A stretch of 11,461 nt of DNA from Clostridia bacterium (lineage in GTDB: Bacteria > Bacillota > Clostridia > Christensenellales > Borkfalkiaceae): assembly GCA_017452305.1 (NCBI GenBank), contig JAFTMQ010000009.1, positions 1 to 11,461 of the forward strand, in the 5' to 3' direction. This document shows, piece by piece, positions 4,988 through 11,461 of this stretch. The translations under genes were made by a program, and so were the position numbers. The notes under the pieces are model-generated. The model did no database searches. It was not told the DNA's origin and saw only the letters and a list, made by a program, of their open reading frames with translations. The stretch's first letter is position 1. Each line of letters starts with the position of its first letter.

Positions 4988-7450
4988 TTGGGTAAAAATA
5001 AATATATGGAAAAACTCAACTTTAATGAACTGATATCAAATAACATACTCCCCGTCATTCCCTTGCGCGGCAAGGTCGCTTTCCCGCACGCAAACATCTC
5101 GTTTGAGGTCGGCAGAAGCAAGACCTTAAAGGCTGTGGAAAAAGCAACTGCCACGGATAAAATCGTATTTATTCTCACGCAACGCAAAACGGAAAAGACG
5201 GACGTTACGCCCGACGATTTATACTCCGTCGGCTGCGTAGCGCGCATCAAGCAAGCCGTTCAACTCTCGGGCGGCGTCGTTCGCGTGCTCTGCGAGGGCT
5301 TATATCGCGCCAAAGCGCGCTCGGTTTCCGTAGAGGGCGGCTTATTCCAAGCCGTCGCAGTTCCCATCTTCACCGTCCACGGCGACGAGGTGTTGGAAGA
5401 AGCGTATTTCCGCACGGCAAAAGCGCTCGTCAAAGACGTGCTTGCCACGGACGGCAAAATTAGCAAGGACGTTTTATCCAAGCTCGACCAATACGAAAAC
5501 GCGGAAGATTACATGGACCAAGTCATCGCGAATATGCGCGTCCGCACGGAAGTCAAGCAACGCATCTTGGAAGAAGACAGAATTATCGAGCGTTTCAAGC
5601 AATTTGAACGCTGCTTAAACGACGAGTTAGAAATCTCGAAAATCGAGAAAAAAATTGCCGATTCCGTCCGTCAAAGCATCGACAAAAACCAAAAAGAATA
5701 CTTCCTGCGCGAACAGTTAAAGGCTATCCATAACGAGCTTGGCGACGACGGCAAGGAAGAGGACGAATACCGCGCGAAAGTGCTTGAAAAACGCCTTCCG
5801 CAGGACTTGGAAATCAAGTGCTTAAAGGAAATCGACCGTTTGGGCAAAATGCCCTCGTCCTCGGCGGAATATACGGTGATTGCAAGCTATTTAGAGCAAG
5901 TCCTCGCTCTGCCTTGGACGGAAGAAACCAAGGATACGGAAAGCCTTAAAGCGTGCGCTAAGGTCTTGGACGAAGACCACCACGGCTTGGAAAAAATCAA
6001 GGAACGTATCACCGAATATCTTTCCGTTTTGAAATTGACAGGCTCGATGAAAGCGCCGATTTTGTGCTTTGTCGGCCCCCCTGGCGTCGGCAAAACGAGT
6101 ATTGCAAAATCCATCGCGCGCGCGCTCAATAGAAAATTCGTGCGTATGAGCCTCGGTGGCGTGAAAGACGAAGCGGAAATCCGCGGTCACCGCCGTACCT
6201 ACATCGGCGCAATGCCCGGCAGAATTTTGTACGGCATGAAAAACGCAGGCACGATAAATCCCGTGTTCTTGCTCGACGAAATTGACAAAATCACGTCGGA
6301 TATGCACGGCGATCCGTCCAGCGCACTGTTGGAAGTACTCGATCCCGAGCAAAATTCCACCTTCCGCGATAGATATCTCGAAGCGCCCTACGATTTGAGT
6401 AAAGTGCTCTTTATCACCACGGCAAACTCGCTTGAAACCATACCTACCCCCTTGCGCGATAGAATGGAAATCATTCAGCTTTCGGGCTATACTATGGAAG
6501 AAAAGCTGGAAATTGCCCGCAAATACCTCATTCCCAAACAGCTCACCGCGAACGGCTTAACGTCGGCGCGCGCGAGATTTACGGAAGAGGGTATCCGCAC
6601 GGCAATCGAAGGCTATACTCGCGAAGCGGGCGTCCGCACTTTAGAGCGCACCATCGGCTCGATTTGCCGCAAGATTGCGGTACAGTACGCCGACGATAAA
6701 ACCCTGCCTAAGATAACGGTAAACAAGGACAAGGTGTTTGAACTTTTAGGCGTTGTTAAGTACAAAAAGGACGAGGAACGCTTTGTTTCCGAGGTGGGCG
6801 TTGTCAACGGCTTGGCGTGGACGGCGGTCGGCGGCACAACCTTGACCGTCGAGGCGACGGCTATGCAAGGCAAGGGCGAATTAAAGCTCACGGGTCAGCT
6901 TGGCGACGTAATGAAAGAATCCGCGCTCGCGGCGCTCTCGTTCATTCGCGCCCACGCCGAAAAGTACGGTATTGACTACGAAAAATTCACGCAAACGGAC
7001 TTGCACGTCCACGTCCCCGAGGGCGCAACCCCTAAGGACGGCCCGAGCGCAGGCATTACGATGGCAACGGCAATTTTGTCCGTTTTAACGGGCAGAAAGG
7101 TGCGCGGCGACGTCGCGATGACGGGCGAAATCACGTTGCGCGGCAGAGTGTTGCCTATCGGCGGCTTAAAGGAAAAAGCGCTTGCCGCACGCCGTTTGGG
7201 TATCAAAACGGTGATTATGCCTTACGATAACGCAAACGAGCTGCCCGAATTGCCCGACGTGCTTAAAAACGAAATCACCTTTATCCCCGTCAAGCGCGTG
7301 GACGAGGTGTTCGATATCGTTTTAGAGGGCGGCGACGCTTTCGAGCTGTATAAAACGGAGCAAAAACCGCAAAAATTGCGTAAACGCACCCCGAAAACCT
7401 TGCCCGTCATTAGCGAGCAACCCTCTCACGACGGCGTTCGCTGTAAATAA
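4988..7450 (+). CDS. lon: ATP-dependent protease Lon (LonA type)
   Basis: This complete 820-residue LonA serine protease degrades misfolded and regulatory proteins in the cytoplasm as a hexamer. The N-terminal substrate domain (about 20-215) begins ILPVIPLRGKVAFP. The helical arm contains QKEYFLREQLKAIHNELG (235-252). The AAA+ module has Walker A GPPGVGKT (363-370), Walker B FLLDEID (427-433), a sensor asparagine in FITTAN (480) and DRME with the arginine finger (492). The protease domain has DGPSAG with catalytic Ser687, and GGLKEK with catalytic Lys730. A basic tail after about residue 790 makes it some 35-45 residues longer than Bacillus or E. coli Lon. The TTG start is chosen because AAGGAAGGG (4974-4982) sits 5-9 bases before it; the ATG at 5006 (814 residues) lacks a nearby site. 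ysxC follows, as in Bacillus. Confidence 0.97.
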   Translation: MGKNKYMEKLNFNELISNNILPVIPLRGKVAFPHANISFEVGRSKTLKAVEKATATDKIVFILTQRKTEKTDVTPDDLYSVGCVARIKQAVQLSGGVVRVLCEGLYRAKARSVSVEGGLFQAVAVPIFTVHGDEVLEEAYFRTAKALVKDVLATDGKISKDVLSKLDQYENAEDYMDQVIANMRVRTEVKQRILEEDRIIERFKQFERCLNDELEISKIEKKIADSVRQSIDKNQKEYFLREQLKAIHNELGDDGKEEDEYRAKVLEKRLPQDLEIKCLKEIDRLGKMPSSSAEYTVIASYLEQVLALPWTEETKDTESLKACAKVLDEDHHGLEKIKERITEYLSVLKLTGSMKAPILCFVGPPGVGKTSIAKSIARALNRKFVRMSLGGVKDEAEIRGHRRTYIGAMPGRILYGMKNAGTINPVFLLDEIDKITSDMHGDPSSALLEVLDPEQNSTFRDRYLEAPYDLSKVLFITTANSLETIPTPLRDRMEIIQLSGYTMEEKLEIARKYLIPKQLTANGLTSARARFTEEGIRTAIEGYTREAGVRTLERTIGSICRKIAVQYADDKTLPKITVNKDKVFELLGVVKYKKDEERFVSEVGVVNGLAWTAVGGTTLTVEATAMQGKGELKLTGQLGDVMKESALAALSFIRAHAEKYGIDYEKFTQTDLHVHVPEGATPKDGPSAGITMATAILSVLTGRKVRGDVAMTGEITLRGRVLPIGGLKEKALAARRLGIKTVIMPYDNANELPELPDVLKNEITFIPVKRVDEVFDIVLEGGDAFELYKTEQKPQKLRKRTPKTLPVISEQPSHDGVRCK

Positions 7451-7462
7451 AAACTCTTCCAA

Positions 7463-7504
7463 AATTCAGCACTCAACACTCAGCATTTATCACTTAGGAC
7501 TATA
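7463..7504 (+). repeat. Degenerate heptanucleotide tandem repeat between lon and ysxC
   Basis: The spacer reads in seven-base steps: AATTCAG, CACTCAA, CACTCAG, CATTTAT, CACTTAG, GACTATA. The second and third bases of the motif (A, then C or T) recur in every unit. The fifth unit joined to the next supplies AGGA (7496-7499), the only ribosome-binding-like sequence for ysxC. This may be a decayed short tandem repeat similar in style to the heptamer repeats of some cyanobacteria. Confidence 0.55.
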
Positions 7505-7506
7505 CC

Positions 7507-8187
7507 ATGTACGAGATGAAACAAGAAAAACAACAAAACACCCCGCCCGCAGTCGTCATTAAAAACGCTACGTTTATCACGAGCGCGGCGACGAAAGAGC
7601 AGTTCATCACACCCAACAAGCCGATGATTGCCGTATGCGGAAAATCCAACGTTGGCAAAAGCTCGTTTATCAATATGCTTGCCAACCGCAAAAAGCTCGC
7701 CAAGACGAGTAGCGAGCCGGGCAGAACCCGCCTTGTCAATTATTTTGACTTTGGCGAATTTATCCTTGCGGACTTGCCGGGGTATGGTTTCGCGCGCGTT
7801 TCCAAGGGCGAAAAAATCAAATGGGCTAAGACGCTCGATAGCTTCTTTAAGGATAAGGATAAAATCGCGCACGTGTTTATGCTTGCCGATTCCCGTCACG
7901 ATCCTACGGAAGACGACGTGCAAATGATGGAATTTTTGCATTTCCACACCTTGCCGTTCACGGTGGTACTCACCAAAGCGGACAAGCTTTCGCGTATGAA
8001 GTTGAAAGAGCATATCAAAGCGATTGCAGCGGATTTATACCTCACGCCGAATAATATGCTCGCCACGAGCGCGGAAACGGGCTACGGCAAAGCGGAAGTG
8101 TTGCAAAAAATCCGTCAAATTATCGACCTTGCCCTCACCCCTACCGAAAAAGAAGAAGACGAGGAAGAGGACGAAAGCGAAGAATAA
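7507..8187 (+). CDS. ysxC: Ribosome biogenesis GTPase YsxC/EngB
   Basis: The 226-residue TRAFAC-class GTPase acts in late assembly of the large ribosomal subunit. G1 is GKSNVGKSS (45-53), G2 Thr74 in PGRTRLVNYF, G3 DLPGYG (89-94), G4 TKAD (156-159) and G5 SAETGYG (188-194). The body has the family's normal length, but a strongly acidic C-terminal tail (215-226, nearly all Glu and Asp) is added. It lies 56 bases after lon with no terminator between, so co-transcription with lon is likely; the same gene pair is linked in Bacillus. The ATG at 7507 is preceded by AGGA (7496-7499) at seven bases, a weak site made by the heptamer repeat. An ATG nine bases further on (7516) is an alternative start. 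Confidence 0.96.
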   Translation: MYEMKQEKQQNTPPAVVIKNATFITSAATKEQFITPNKPMIAVCGKSNVGKSSFINMLANRKKLAKTSSEPGRTRLVNYFDFGEFILADLPGYGFARVSKGEKIKWAKTLDSFFKDKDKIAHVFMLADSRHDPTEDDVQMMEFLHFHTLPFTVVLTKADKLSRMKLKEHIKAIAADLYLTPNNMLATSAETGYGKAEVLQKIRQIIDLALTPTEKEEDEEEDESEE

Positions 8188-8203
8188 TTACATATTAAGA
8201 ACT

Positions 8204-8240
8204 AAAAAAGGGACGACAGCGTTTTGTCGTTCCTCTTTTT
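8204..8240. terminator. Bidirectional intrinsic terminator between ysxC and the xre gene
   Basis: GGGACGACA (8210-8218) pairs with TGTCGTTCC (8225-8233) with one G:T pair around a six-base loop. It is followed by TCTTTTT (8234-8240) on the plus strand and preceded by AAAAAA (8204-8209), which is a T tract on the minus strand. It can therefore end both the lon-ysxC transcript and the leftward xre transcript. Confidence 0.88.
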
Positions 8241-8280
8241 ATATAATCATTTCCTTTCAATTAACTTTCTTTTACTTTCT

Positions 8281-8517
8281 TTACGTCAATATTCCGTCAA
8301 AGCTTTCATCAAAAATTTCACACAATTGCGCTAATAATGCGTAGCTTGGTTCACAAATTCCGTTTTCCCACGCACTCACCGTCCGTTGGTCAACGCCCAA
8401 CTCTTCCGCAAGCCTCTTCTGCGACAGTCCTGCACTTTTTCGCAAAATCCGCAAATTTTCCGCAAACCGCACGACTATTTTTGCCGTGCTACCCAAATCC
8501 TTCTTTTCTTCCGCCAT
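8281..8517 (-). CDS. XRE-family helix-turn-helix regulator
   Basis: The 78-residue protein is almost entirely one Cro/C1-type DNA-binding domain (about 20-76). It has the typical run LSQKRLAEELGVDQRTVSAW (31-50), then ENGICEPSYALLAQLCEIFD, with the recognition helix around 43-52. There is no ligand-binding or protease domain, so how the repressor would be relieved is not visible. It is divergent from the membrane-protein genes starting at 8635, with 117 bases between the starts. Two copies of a TACCAA-type palindrome lie in that gap, and I infer that it binds them and represses both directions. AGGA lies six bases before its ATG on the minus strand. I could not resolve its own promoter; operator 1 would overlap any plausible one. 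A bidirectional terminator lies beyond its stop. Confidence 0.92.
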   Translation of the reverse strand: MAEEKKDLGSTAKIVVRFAENLRILRKSAGLSQKRLAEELGVDQRTVSAWENGICEPSYALLAQLCEIFDESFDGILT

Positions 8518-8553
8518 TTTCTTTCCTGCACCATCATTTCTTTAATTAAATGT

Positions 8554-8570
8554 TACCAATTTTTTTAGTA
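8554..8570. promoter_or_regulatory. Operator 1 (TACCAA-N5-TTAGTA)
   Basis: This 17-bp near-palindrome differs from operator 2 at one base in its right half-site (TTAGTA versus TTGGTA). It is centred 29 bp upstream of operator 2, on the xre side of the divergent region, where it would cover the likely promoter of the xre gene. The binding protein is inferred to be the adjacent XRE regulator. Confidence 0.65.
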
Positions 8571-8576
8571 TTATTC

Positions 8577-8605
8577 TTGACATACCAATTTTTTTGGTAT
8601 ATAAT
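8577..8605 (+). promoter_or_regulatory. Perfect-consensus sigma-A promoter for the membrane-protein pair
   Basis: TTGACA (8577-8582) and TATAAT (8600-8605) are exact matches with the optimal 17-bp spacing. Such a promoter should be very strong when free. It faces the gene at 8635, giving a leader of only about 20 bases. The spacer is exactly operator 2. Confidence 0.93.
8583..8599. promoter_or_regulatory. Operator 2 (TACCAA-N5-TTGGTA) filling the promoter spacer
   Basis: This perfect 6-bp inverted repeat around TTTTT occupies precisely the 17 bases between the -35 and -10 boxes. A protein bound here would exclude RNA polymerase. Together with operator 1 it suggests a tightly shut, strongly inducible switch. 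Confidence 0.75.
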
Positions 8606-8634
8606 TAAAAAAAGCTTTCAAGGGGGAAGGTTTT

Positions 8635-8997
8635 ATGTATTACGACATGAATGAAGAGGAAAAAGTTGTTTTTAAGCAAAAATTATACGAACAATTAAAT
8701 TATGGACGTTTGCGCCAAATGGAAAAATCGTTAAAACTGCTTCATTTTTTCTTTTGGGGGTTGGTGACGCTCACCGTCGTTTTAGGCCTTGTCACCGCTT
8801 TTACGTATATGTTCACGTTTAGCATAATTCTGGGCTCTATAGGTCTTATATTTTTGATATGGACGTGTATATTTATCAAGCCTTACAAGGACGGTGTTAA
8901 AACACTTAAAAAGAATTTAAATGATTTTATAATGGAAATAAGTAACGGCAAAATGACCTATGACGAATATAAAATTTGTAAAAATCGATTGATGTAA
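8635..8997 (+). CDS. Small two-pass membrane protein with SHOCT-like C-terminus, unknown function
   Basis: I do not recognise this 120-residue protein. A charged, probably cytosolic N-terminus (1-34) is followed by two membrane segments (about 35-56 and 60-82) and a cytosolic tail. The tail ends ISNGKMTYDEYKICKNRLM (102-120), which resembles the short SHOCT motif (Gly, hydrophobic, Thr, acidic pair, aromatic, then K/R and Leu) found at the ends of many small bacterial proteins. AGGGGG (8621-8626) eight bases before the ATG, or GAAGG (8626-8630) at four bases, serves as ribosome binding site. It is first in an operon driven by the perfect promoter at 8577-8605. Its codons are distinctly more AT-rich than those of lon or ysxC, suggesting acquisition. 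Its role is open: stress, immunity or signalling membrane component. Confidence 0.8.
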   Translation: MYYDMNEEEKVVFKQKLYEQLNYGRLRQMEKSLKLLHFFFWGLVTLTVVLGLVTAFTYMFTFSIILGSIGLIFLIWTCIFIKPYKDGVKTLKKNLNDFIMEISNGKMTYDEYKICKNRLM

Positions 8998-9008
8998 CGA
9001 GGTTTATT

Positions 9009-9908
9009 ATGAATGAAAATACTCCCACAAAAGAAAACCAGAAACTCCCCGCAACGGAAAAGCAAATTTTCCAAATCAAAAGCGTAGTTTTTAAAAACAA
9101 TACTTTATGTTTAATCCCATTTATTGCTATCCTTTTGATGGTGATATTGTTTTTTATTCCGCTCATTCGTGTGGATGTGATTATAGCGGAAGAATATATA
9201 AGCTTATTTGATATTCTTATCGCGTCGTCTAAATCGGAAAGCTTGAAGGGACAATTAGCTTACTCTTTGGGCTTTGAAGCGTTCGGTGCCAAACTTCCCG
9301 AATCCCTTGATTATAATATTTTCTTGGCTATAATTCTTCCCCCCGTTGAATGTTGGGATTCTCAAAACGTTGCAAAATCTATATTTACAATCATATATTA
9401 CGTCTTTTTGGAATGGGGCTTTGTAATGTTTTGCCTTTATTTTATAATAAGAACGTTAATTATGATTATCCCGACGTGTTTGCGGTATGATATAGAACGC
9501 TATTTGCGATACGCAACCCCCGAAACGTTTAATGAGTTGTTTTTCTTAAAAGACAAAAGGCTTGTTGAAACGCCGACTTTTATATGTGATTACGAAGAAA
9601 ATTTCAAAGAAATTCATCGTGAACGTTTAAAAACTCTTAAAGTATCTAAAAAGAACATTCTCAACGGCGTGGTTGTCGAATGCATTGGGTTTAACTTCCT
9701 CAATCTTTCTGCGATGTTTTTTCCGTTGGGCATAATTTTTAAAATTATGACGATTGAGGGCGCGTCGGTTAATTTTTTATTACCGTCTTTAATAATTTTG
9801 TTTGCTGCTATTATTGTGGTATTTGATATACTTCAACGAGTTCATACAAGAAAATATCCGCTTACTCTAATCCAAAGCCGCGCATTGAAGCGTTTGATTA
9901 AAAATTGA
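9009..9908 (+). CDS. Four-pass membrane protein of unknown function
   Basis: I do not recognise this 299-residue protein. Likely membrane segments are at about 32-54, 124-150, 225-247 and 252-274. The first external loop (about 55-120) is large. A cytosolic stretch between the second and third segments (about 155-220) is rich in charged residues and aromatics (DIERYLRYATPETFNELFF, then a Lys/Arg/Glu run). No catalytic motif is apparent. It starts 11 bases after the preceding stop with GAGG (8999-9002) six bases before the ATG, so the two genes form an operon and the products may interact. Base composition is AT-rich like its partner and unlike the flanking housekeeping genes. A strong terminator follows 24 bases after the stop. 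Confidence 0.8.
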   Translation: MNENTPTKENQKLPATEKQIFQIKSVVFKNNTLCLIPFIAILLMVILFFIPLIRVDVIIAEEYISLFDILIASSKSESLKGQLAYSLGFEAFGAKLPESLDYNIFLAIILPPVECWDSQNVAKSIFTIIYYVFLEWGFVMFCLYFIIRTLIMIIPTCLRYDIERYLRYATPETFNELFFLKDKRLVETPTFICDYEENFKEIHRERLKTLKVSKKNILNGVVVECIGFNFLNLSAMFFPLGIIFKIMTIEGASVNFLLPSLIILFAAIIVVFDILQRVHTRKYPLTLIQSRALKRLIKN

Positions 9909-9932
9909 TAAAATACTTATTTGTTTTATACA

Positions 9933-9962
9933 AAAAAGGCGAGATGTACTTCTCGCCTTTTT
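9933..9962. terminator. Strong bidirectional terminator closing the membrane-protein operon
   Basis: AAAAAGGCGAGA (9933-9944) and TCTCGCCTTTTT (9951-9962) are perfectly complementary over 12 bp around TGTACT. T tracts lie on both strands, so it ends the rightward operon and could also end the leftward rqcH transcript. Confidence 0.93.
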
Positions 9963-9977
9963 AATTTTTACCACAAC

Positions 9978-10016
9978 GATTTGCAAAGCAAATCAATTCA
10001 TGGCGGTTTACCGCCA
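9978..10016. repeat. Two adjacent perfect hairpins in the convergent gap
   Basis: GATTTGC-AAA-GCAAATC (9978-9994) is followed by TGGCGGT-TT-ACCGCCA (10001-10016). The second is flanked by the direct repeat AATTCA (9995-10000 and 10016-10021). Neither has a T tract. They lie between the terminator at 9933-9962 and repeat copy B and may be outer modules of the same repeat family, although copy A does not carry these exact hairpins. Confidence 0.5.
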
Positions 10017-10037
10017 ATTCACTTCAAATTTTACTGT

Positions 10038-10146
10038 GTCAAGCTTCCAGCCAAAAAAAACTCATCCAAAATCGCCAACCCACACGTTCGTTTCTATATT
10101 AAAGAACGTAGCTAACACGCTAAGGCTGTGTCAAACTTCAAGTTTG
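10038..10146 (+). repeat. Dispersed repeat element, copy B (overlapping the 3' end of rqcH)
   Basis: This ~109-bp stretch is homologous to 4866-4970 in the same orientation. It is bracketed by GTCAAGCTTC (10038-10047) and GTCAAACTTC (10130-10139). The internal dyad ACGTTC/GAACGT (10084-10089/10104-10109) is perfect here. It ends in the palindrome CAAACTT-C-AAGTTTG (10132-10146). Compared with copy A, the palindrome arms differ at two positions each, yet both are perfectly paired. Its last 16 bases overlap the end of the minus-strand gene, whose stop codon is at 10131-10133. Confidence 0.65.
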
Positions 10147-11461
10147 GGCTTGACAAGCACCGTTTTATAATCGGTGTAAATGACAAACCCTGCCTTGCTC
10201 TTGTTCGGTTTTTTGACAAATTTCCGCTTGCAATAATCGACGGGGATTTTATCTCCGTCCCGTCCGTCCGAGTAATACGCGCAAATTTCCGCCGCTCTTA
10301 AAATAATTTCATCGCGTACCTGCCCCCCTCGTACTGCAATAATGACGTGCGAGGAGTGGTATTTTTGCGTGTGCAACCAAATGTCGTCGGGGGACGCGTC
10401 GCGCAGTAATCTATCGTTTTGGATATTGTTCCGTCCCGCGTAAATTTTGAAACCCACGAACTCAAATTCACGGTAGGGCAGAGGGACTTCTTTTTTCTTG
10501 CCGCCCACTCTTTCCTTGGGGGCGCGGAGCAAGCCAAGCTCGGTAAGCTCCACCTCAATTTCCTTTAAATCCAAAGCGTTTTCCGCGTTGGCGATAGATA
10601 CAAGCACGCTGTCCACGTACTCAATTTCCGCCCGCTCGCTTTTAAGCATCGGCGTCAAAACCTCTGCCGTGCGTTTGTGTTTGTTGTAAATTTTGAAATA
10701 TCTTTGCGCGTTTTTGGCAGGCGAAAGGGTGGCGTCCAACGTAATTTTGACCGTGCCGCCGTTTTCGTCGTACCAATTTTCCAATTCTACACCGCTCATG
10801 CCCTTTTCAATGCGGTATAAATTCGCCGTCAAAAGTTCCCCTTTTACGCGGTAATCTTCCGCTTTTTCCGCCTCGCTCAACCGTTCTAACGTATCCTGCA
10901 ATTTCTTCGTGAGCTTTTTCTTCAAGCCGCGCGCGGTGTTCTCTAACTTGCGCTTTTTATCCTCAAACCCTTTTTTGCTCTCTCGGCGGGTGAAAAATTC
11001 GTCCTCGGCTTTACACAAAGAGGGCATTTCCTCGCCGCCGTCCACGTGGAACGCGAAAAAATCCACCGCTTGGCCGTTTTGCAGTTTTAAGCACGGAGCG
11101 CACGGCTCGTGCAAGCAAAACTCGCCCACAAATTCCCAAAGAGGAGCGCCGTAAGCGGAAGAAAGGGTGTTTTTCACCGAGCCCGCCCTCTTTACCGCAC
11201 GCAAAATAATCTCTCTTGCGGTGGGCAAAGCAAGCCCCGAAACGTTCTCAAAAAGGAAAAGAGAAAGGCTCTCTAAATCCACCTCTTCCATACGCGTAGA
11301 AAGGTAGGTTTCTAACCGTGAACGCATACCTGCTCCGTCGAAAGGGGATAATTTGTCTTGCGGAACGGGGTATTCGTATCTCGCGCCTGCAAGCAAAACG
11401 CGCCTCGTGCTATCTTCCAAAGCCGTCGTTTTTAACGCGCCTAAAATAACCCCTTTTTCCG
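10131..11461 (-). CDS. rqcH: NFACT-family RqcH/FbpA-like ribosome quality-control factor (N-terminus outside window)
   Basis: The last 442 residues are present, and the frame stays open to the right edge, so the gene is cut by the window rather than starting at the TTG at 11420. The visible part begins near the end of the NFACT-N domain, with STRRVLLAGARYEYPVPQDK typical of that region. A long charged coiled coil follows (encoded roughly 10680-10990). The C-terminal NFACT-R domain contains GRNNIQND and DIWLHTQ (around 10360-10440), then HSSHVII where most members have GSHVII. RqcH binds obstructed 50S subunits with peptidyl-tRNA and directs alanine tailing; older annotations call it fibronectin-binding protein. 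The catalytic Asp-Arg pair of NFACT-N lies outside the window. The final residues PKLEV and the stop are encoded in or beside the palindrome of repeat copy B. A bidirectional terminator lies at 9933-9962. Confidence 0.93.
   Translation of the reverse strand, partial: EKGVILGALKTTALEDSTRRVLLAGARYEYPVPQDKLSPFDGAGMRSRLETYLSTRMEEVDLESLSLFLFENVSGLALPTAREIILRAVKRAGSVKNTLSSAYGAPLWEFVGEFCLHEPCAPCLKLQNGQAVDFFAFHVDGGEEMPSLCKAEDEFFTRRESKKGFEDKKRKLENTARGLKKKLTKKLQDTLERLSEAEKAEDYRVKGELLTANLYRIEKGMSGVELENWYDENGGTVKITLDATLSPAKNAQRYFKIYNKHKRTAEVLTPMLKSERAEIEYVDSVLVSIANAENALDLKEIEVELTELGLLRAPKERVGGKKKEVPLPYREFEFVGFKIYAGRNNIQNDRLLRDASPDDIWLHTQKYHSSHVIIAVRGGQVRDEIILRAAEICAYYSDGRDGDKIPVDYCKRKFVKKPNKSKAGFVIYTDYKTVLVKPKLEV

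Noticed and set aside
7480..8013. 177-codon open frame on the minus strand
   Set aside because: Antisense to ysxC, which has complete GTPase motifs; no ribosome binding site or recognisable domain.
9921..10115. 64-codon open frame after the four-pass protein
   Set aside because: It runs through the strong terminator and repeat copy B, has no ribosome binding site, and its content is set by the hairpins.
1..11461. tRNA, rRNA, CRISPR array, insertion sequence or prophage attachment site
   Set aside because: I saw no cloverleaf, rRNA sequence, regularly spaced repeat array, transposase or integrase. The AT-rich block at 8520-9930 has no visible integration scars.

Overview
The window looks like chromosome from an endospore-forming, Gram-positive Clostridia-type bacterium (Bacillota), probably uncultured. 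The evidence is a spoIVFA-spoIVFB-like pair, the lon-ysxC pairing known from Bacillus, strong AGGAGG-type ribosome binding sites, use of TTG starts, many intrinsic terminators and sigma-A type promoters. The exact lineage cannot be named from this sequence alone. Overall base composition is balanced, except for a visibly AT-rich block at about 8520-9930.

Layout, left to right. (1) 1-103: the tail of an unidentified cysteine-rich protein, closed by a terminator at 127-157. (2) 218-2194: a two-gene sporulation operon. It encodes a membrane protein with a degenerate LytM/M23 domain (SpoIVFA-like) and an intramembrane M50 metalloprotease (SpoIVFB-like), the machinery expected to control pro-sigma-K processing in the mother cell. 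(3) 2268-4755: a promoter overlapped by a perfect dyad, a potentially folded leader RNA, then a translationally coupled pair of a Wzz/YveK-type polysaccharide co-polymerase and a BY-kinase, closed by a terminator. (4) 4756-4987: an intergenic region with hairpins and copy A of a dispersed repeat. (5) 4988-8240: lon and the ribosome-assembly GTPase gene ysxC, separated by a degenerate heptanucleotide repeat and closed by a bidirectional terminator. (6) 8281-9962: an AT-rich accessory module with a divergently transcribed XRE repressor and two membrane-protein genes behind a perfect TTGACA-N17-TATAAT promoter. The promoter's 17-bp spacer is exactly filled by a palindromic operator, and a second operator copy lies 29 bp upstream. 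(7) 9963-10146: hairpins and copy B of the dispersed repeat, whose terminal palindrome contains the stop codon of (8) 10131-11461: a minus-strand NFACT-family gene (RqcH/FbpA-like) that runs off the right edge.

Most of the window is conserved housekeeping and sporulation genes. The best candidate for something undescribed is the XRE-controlled membrane module in (6). The next best are the dispersed element, whose terminal palindrome is kept by compensatory changes in the two copies, and the control region (dyad promoter plus possible three-way-junction leader) of the polysaccharide operon. All pairings and alignments were read by eye.
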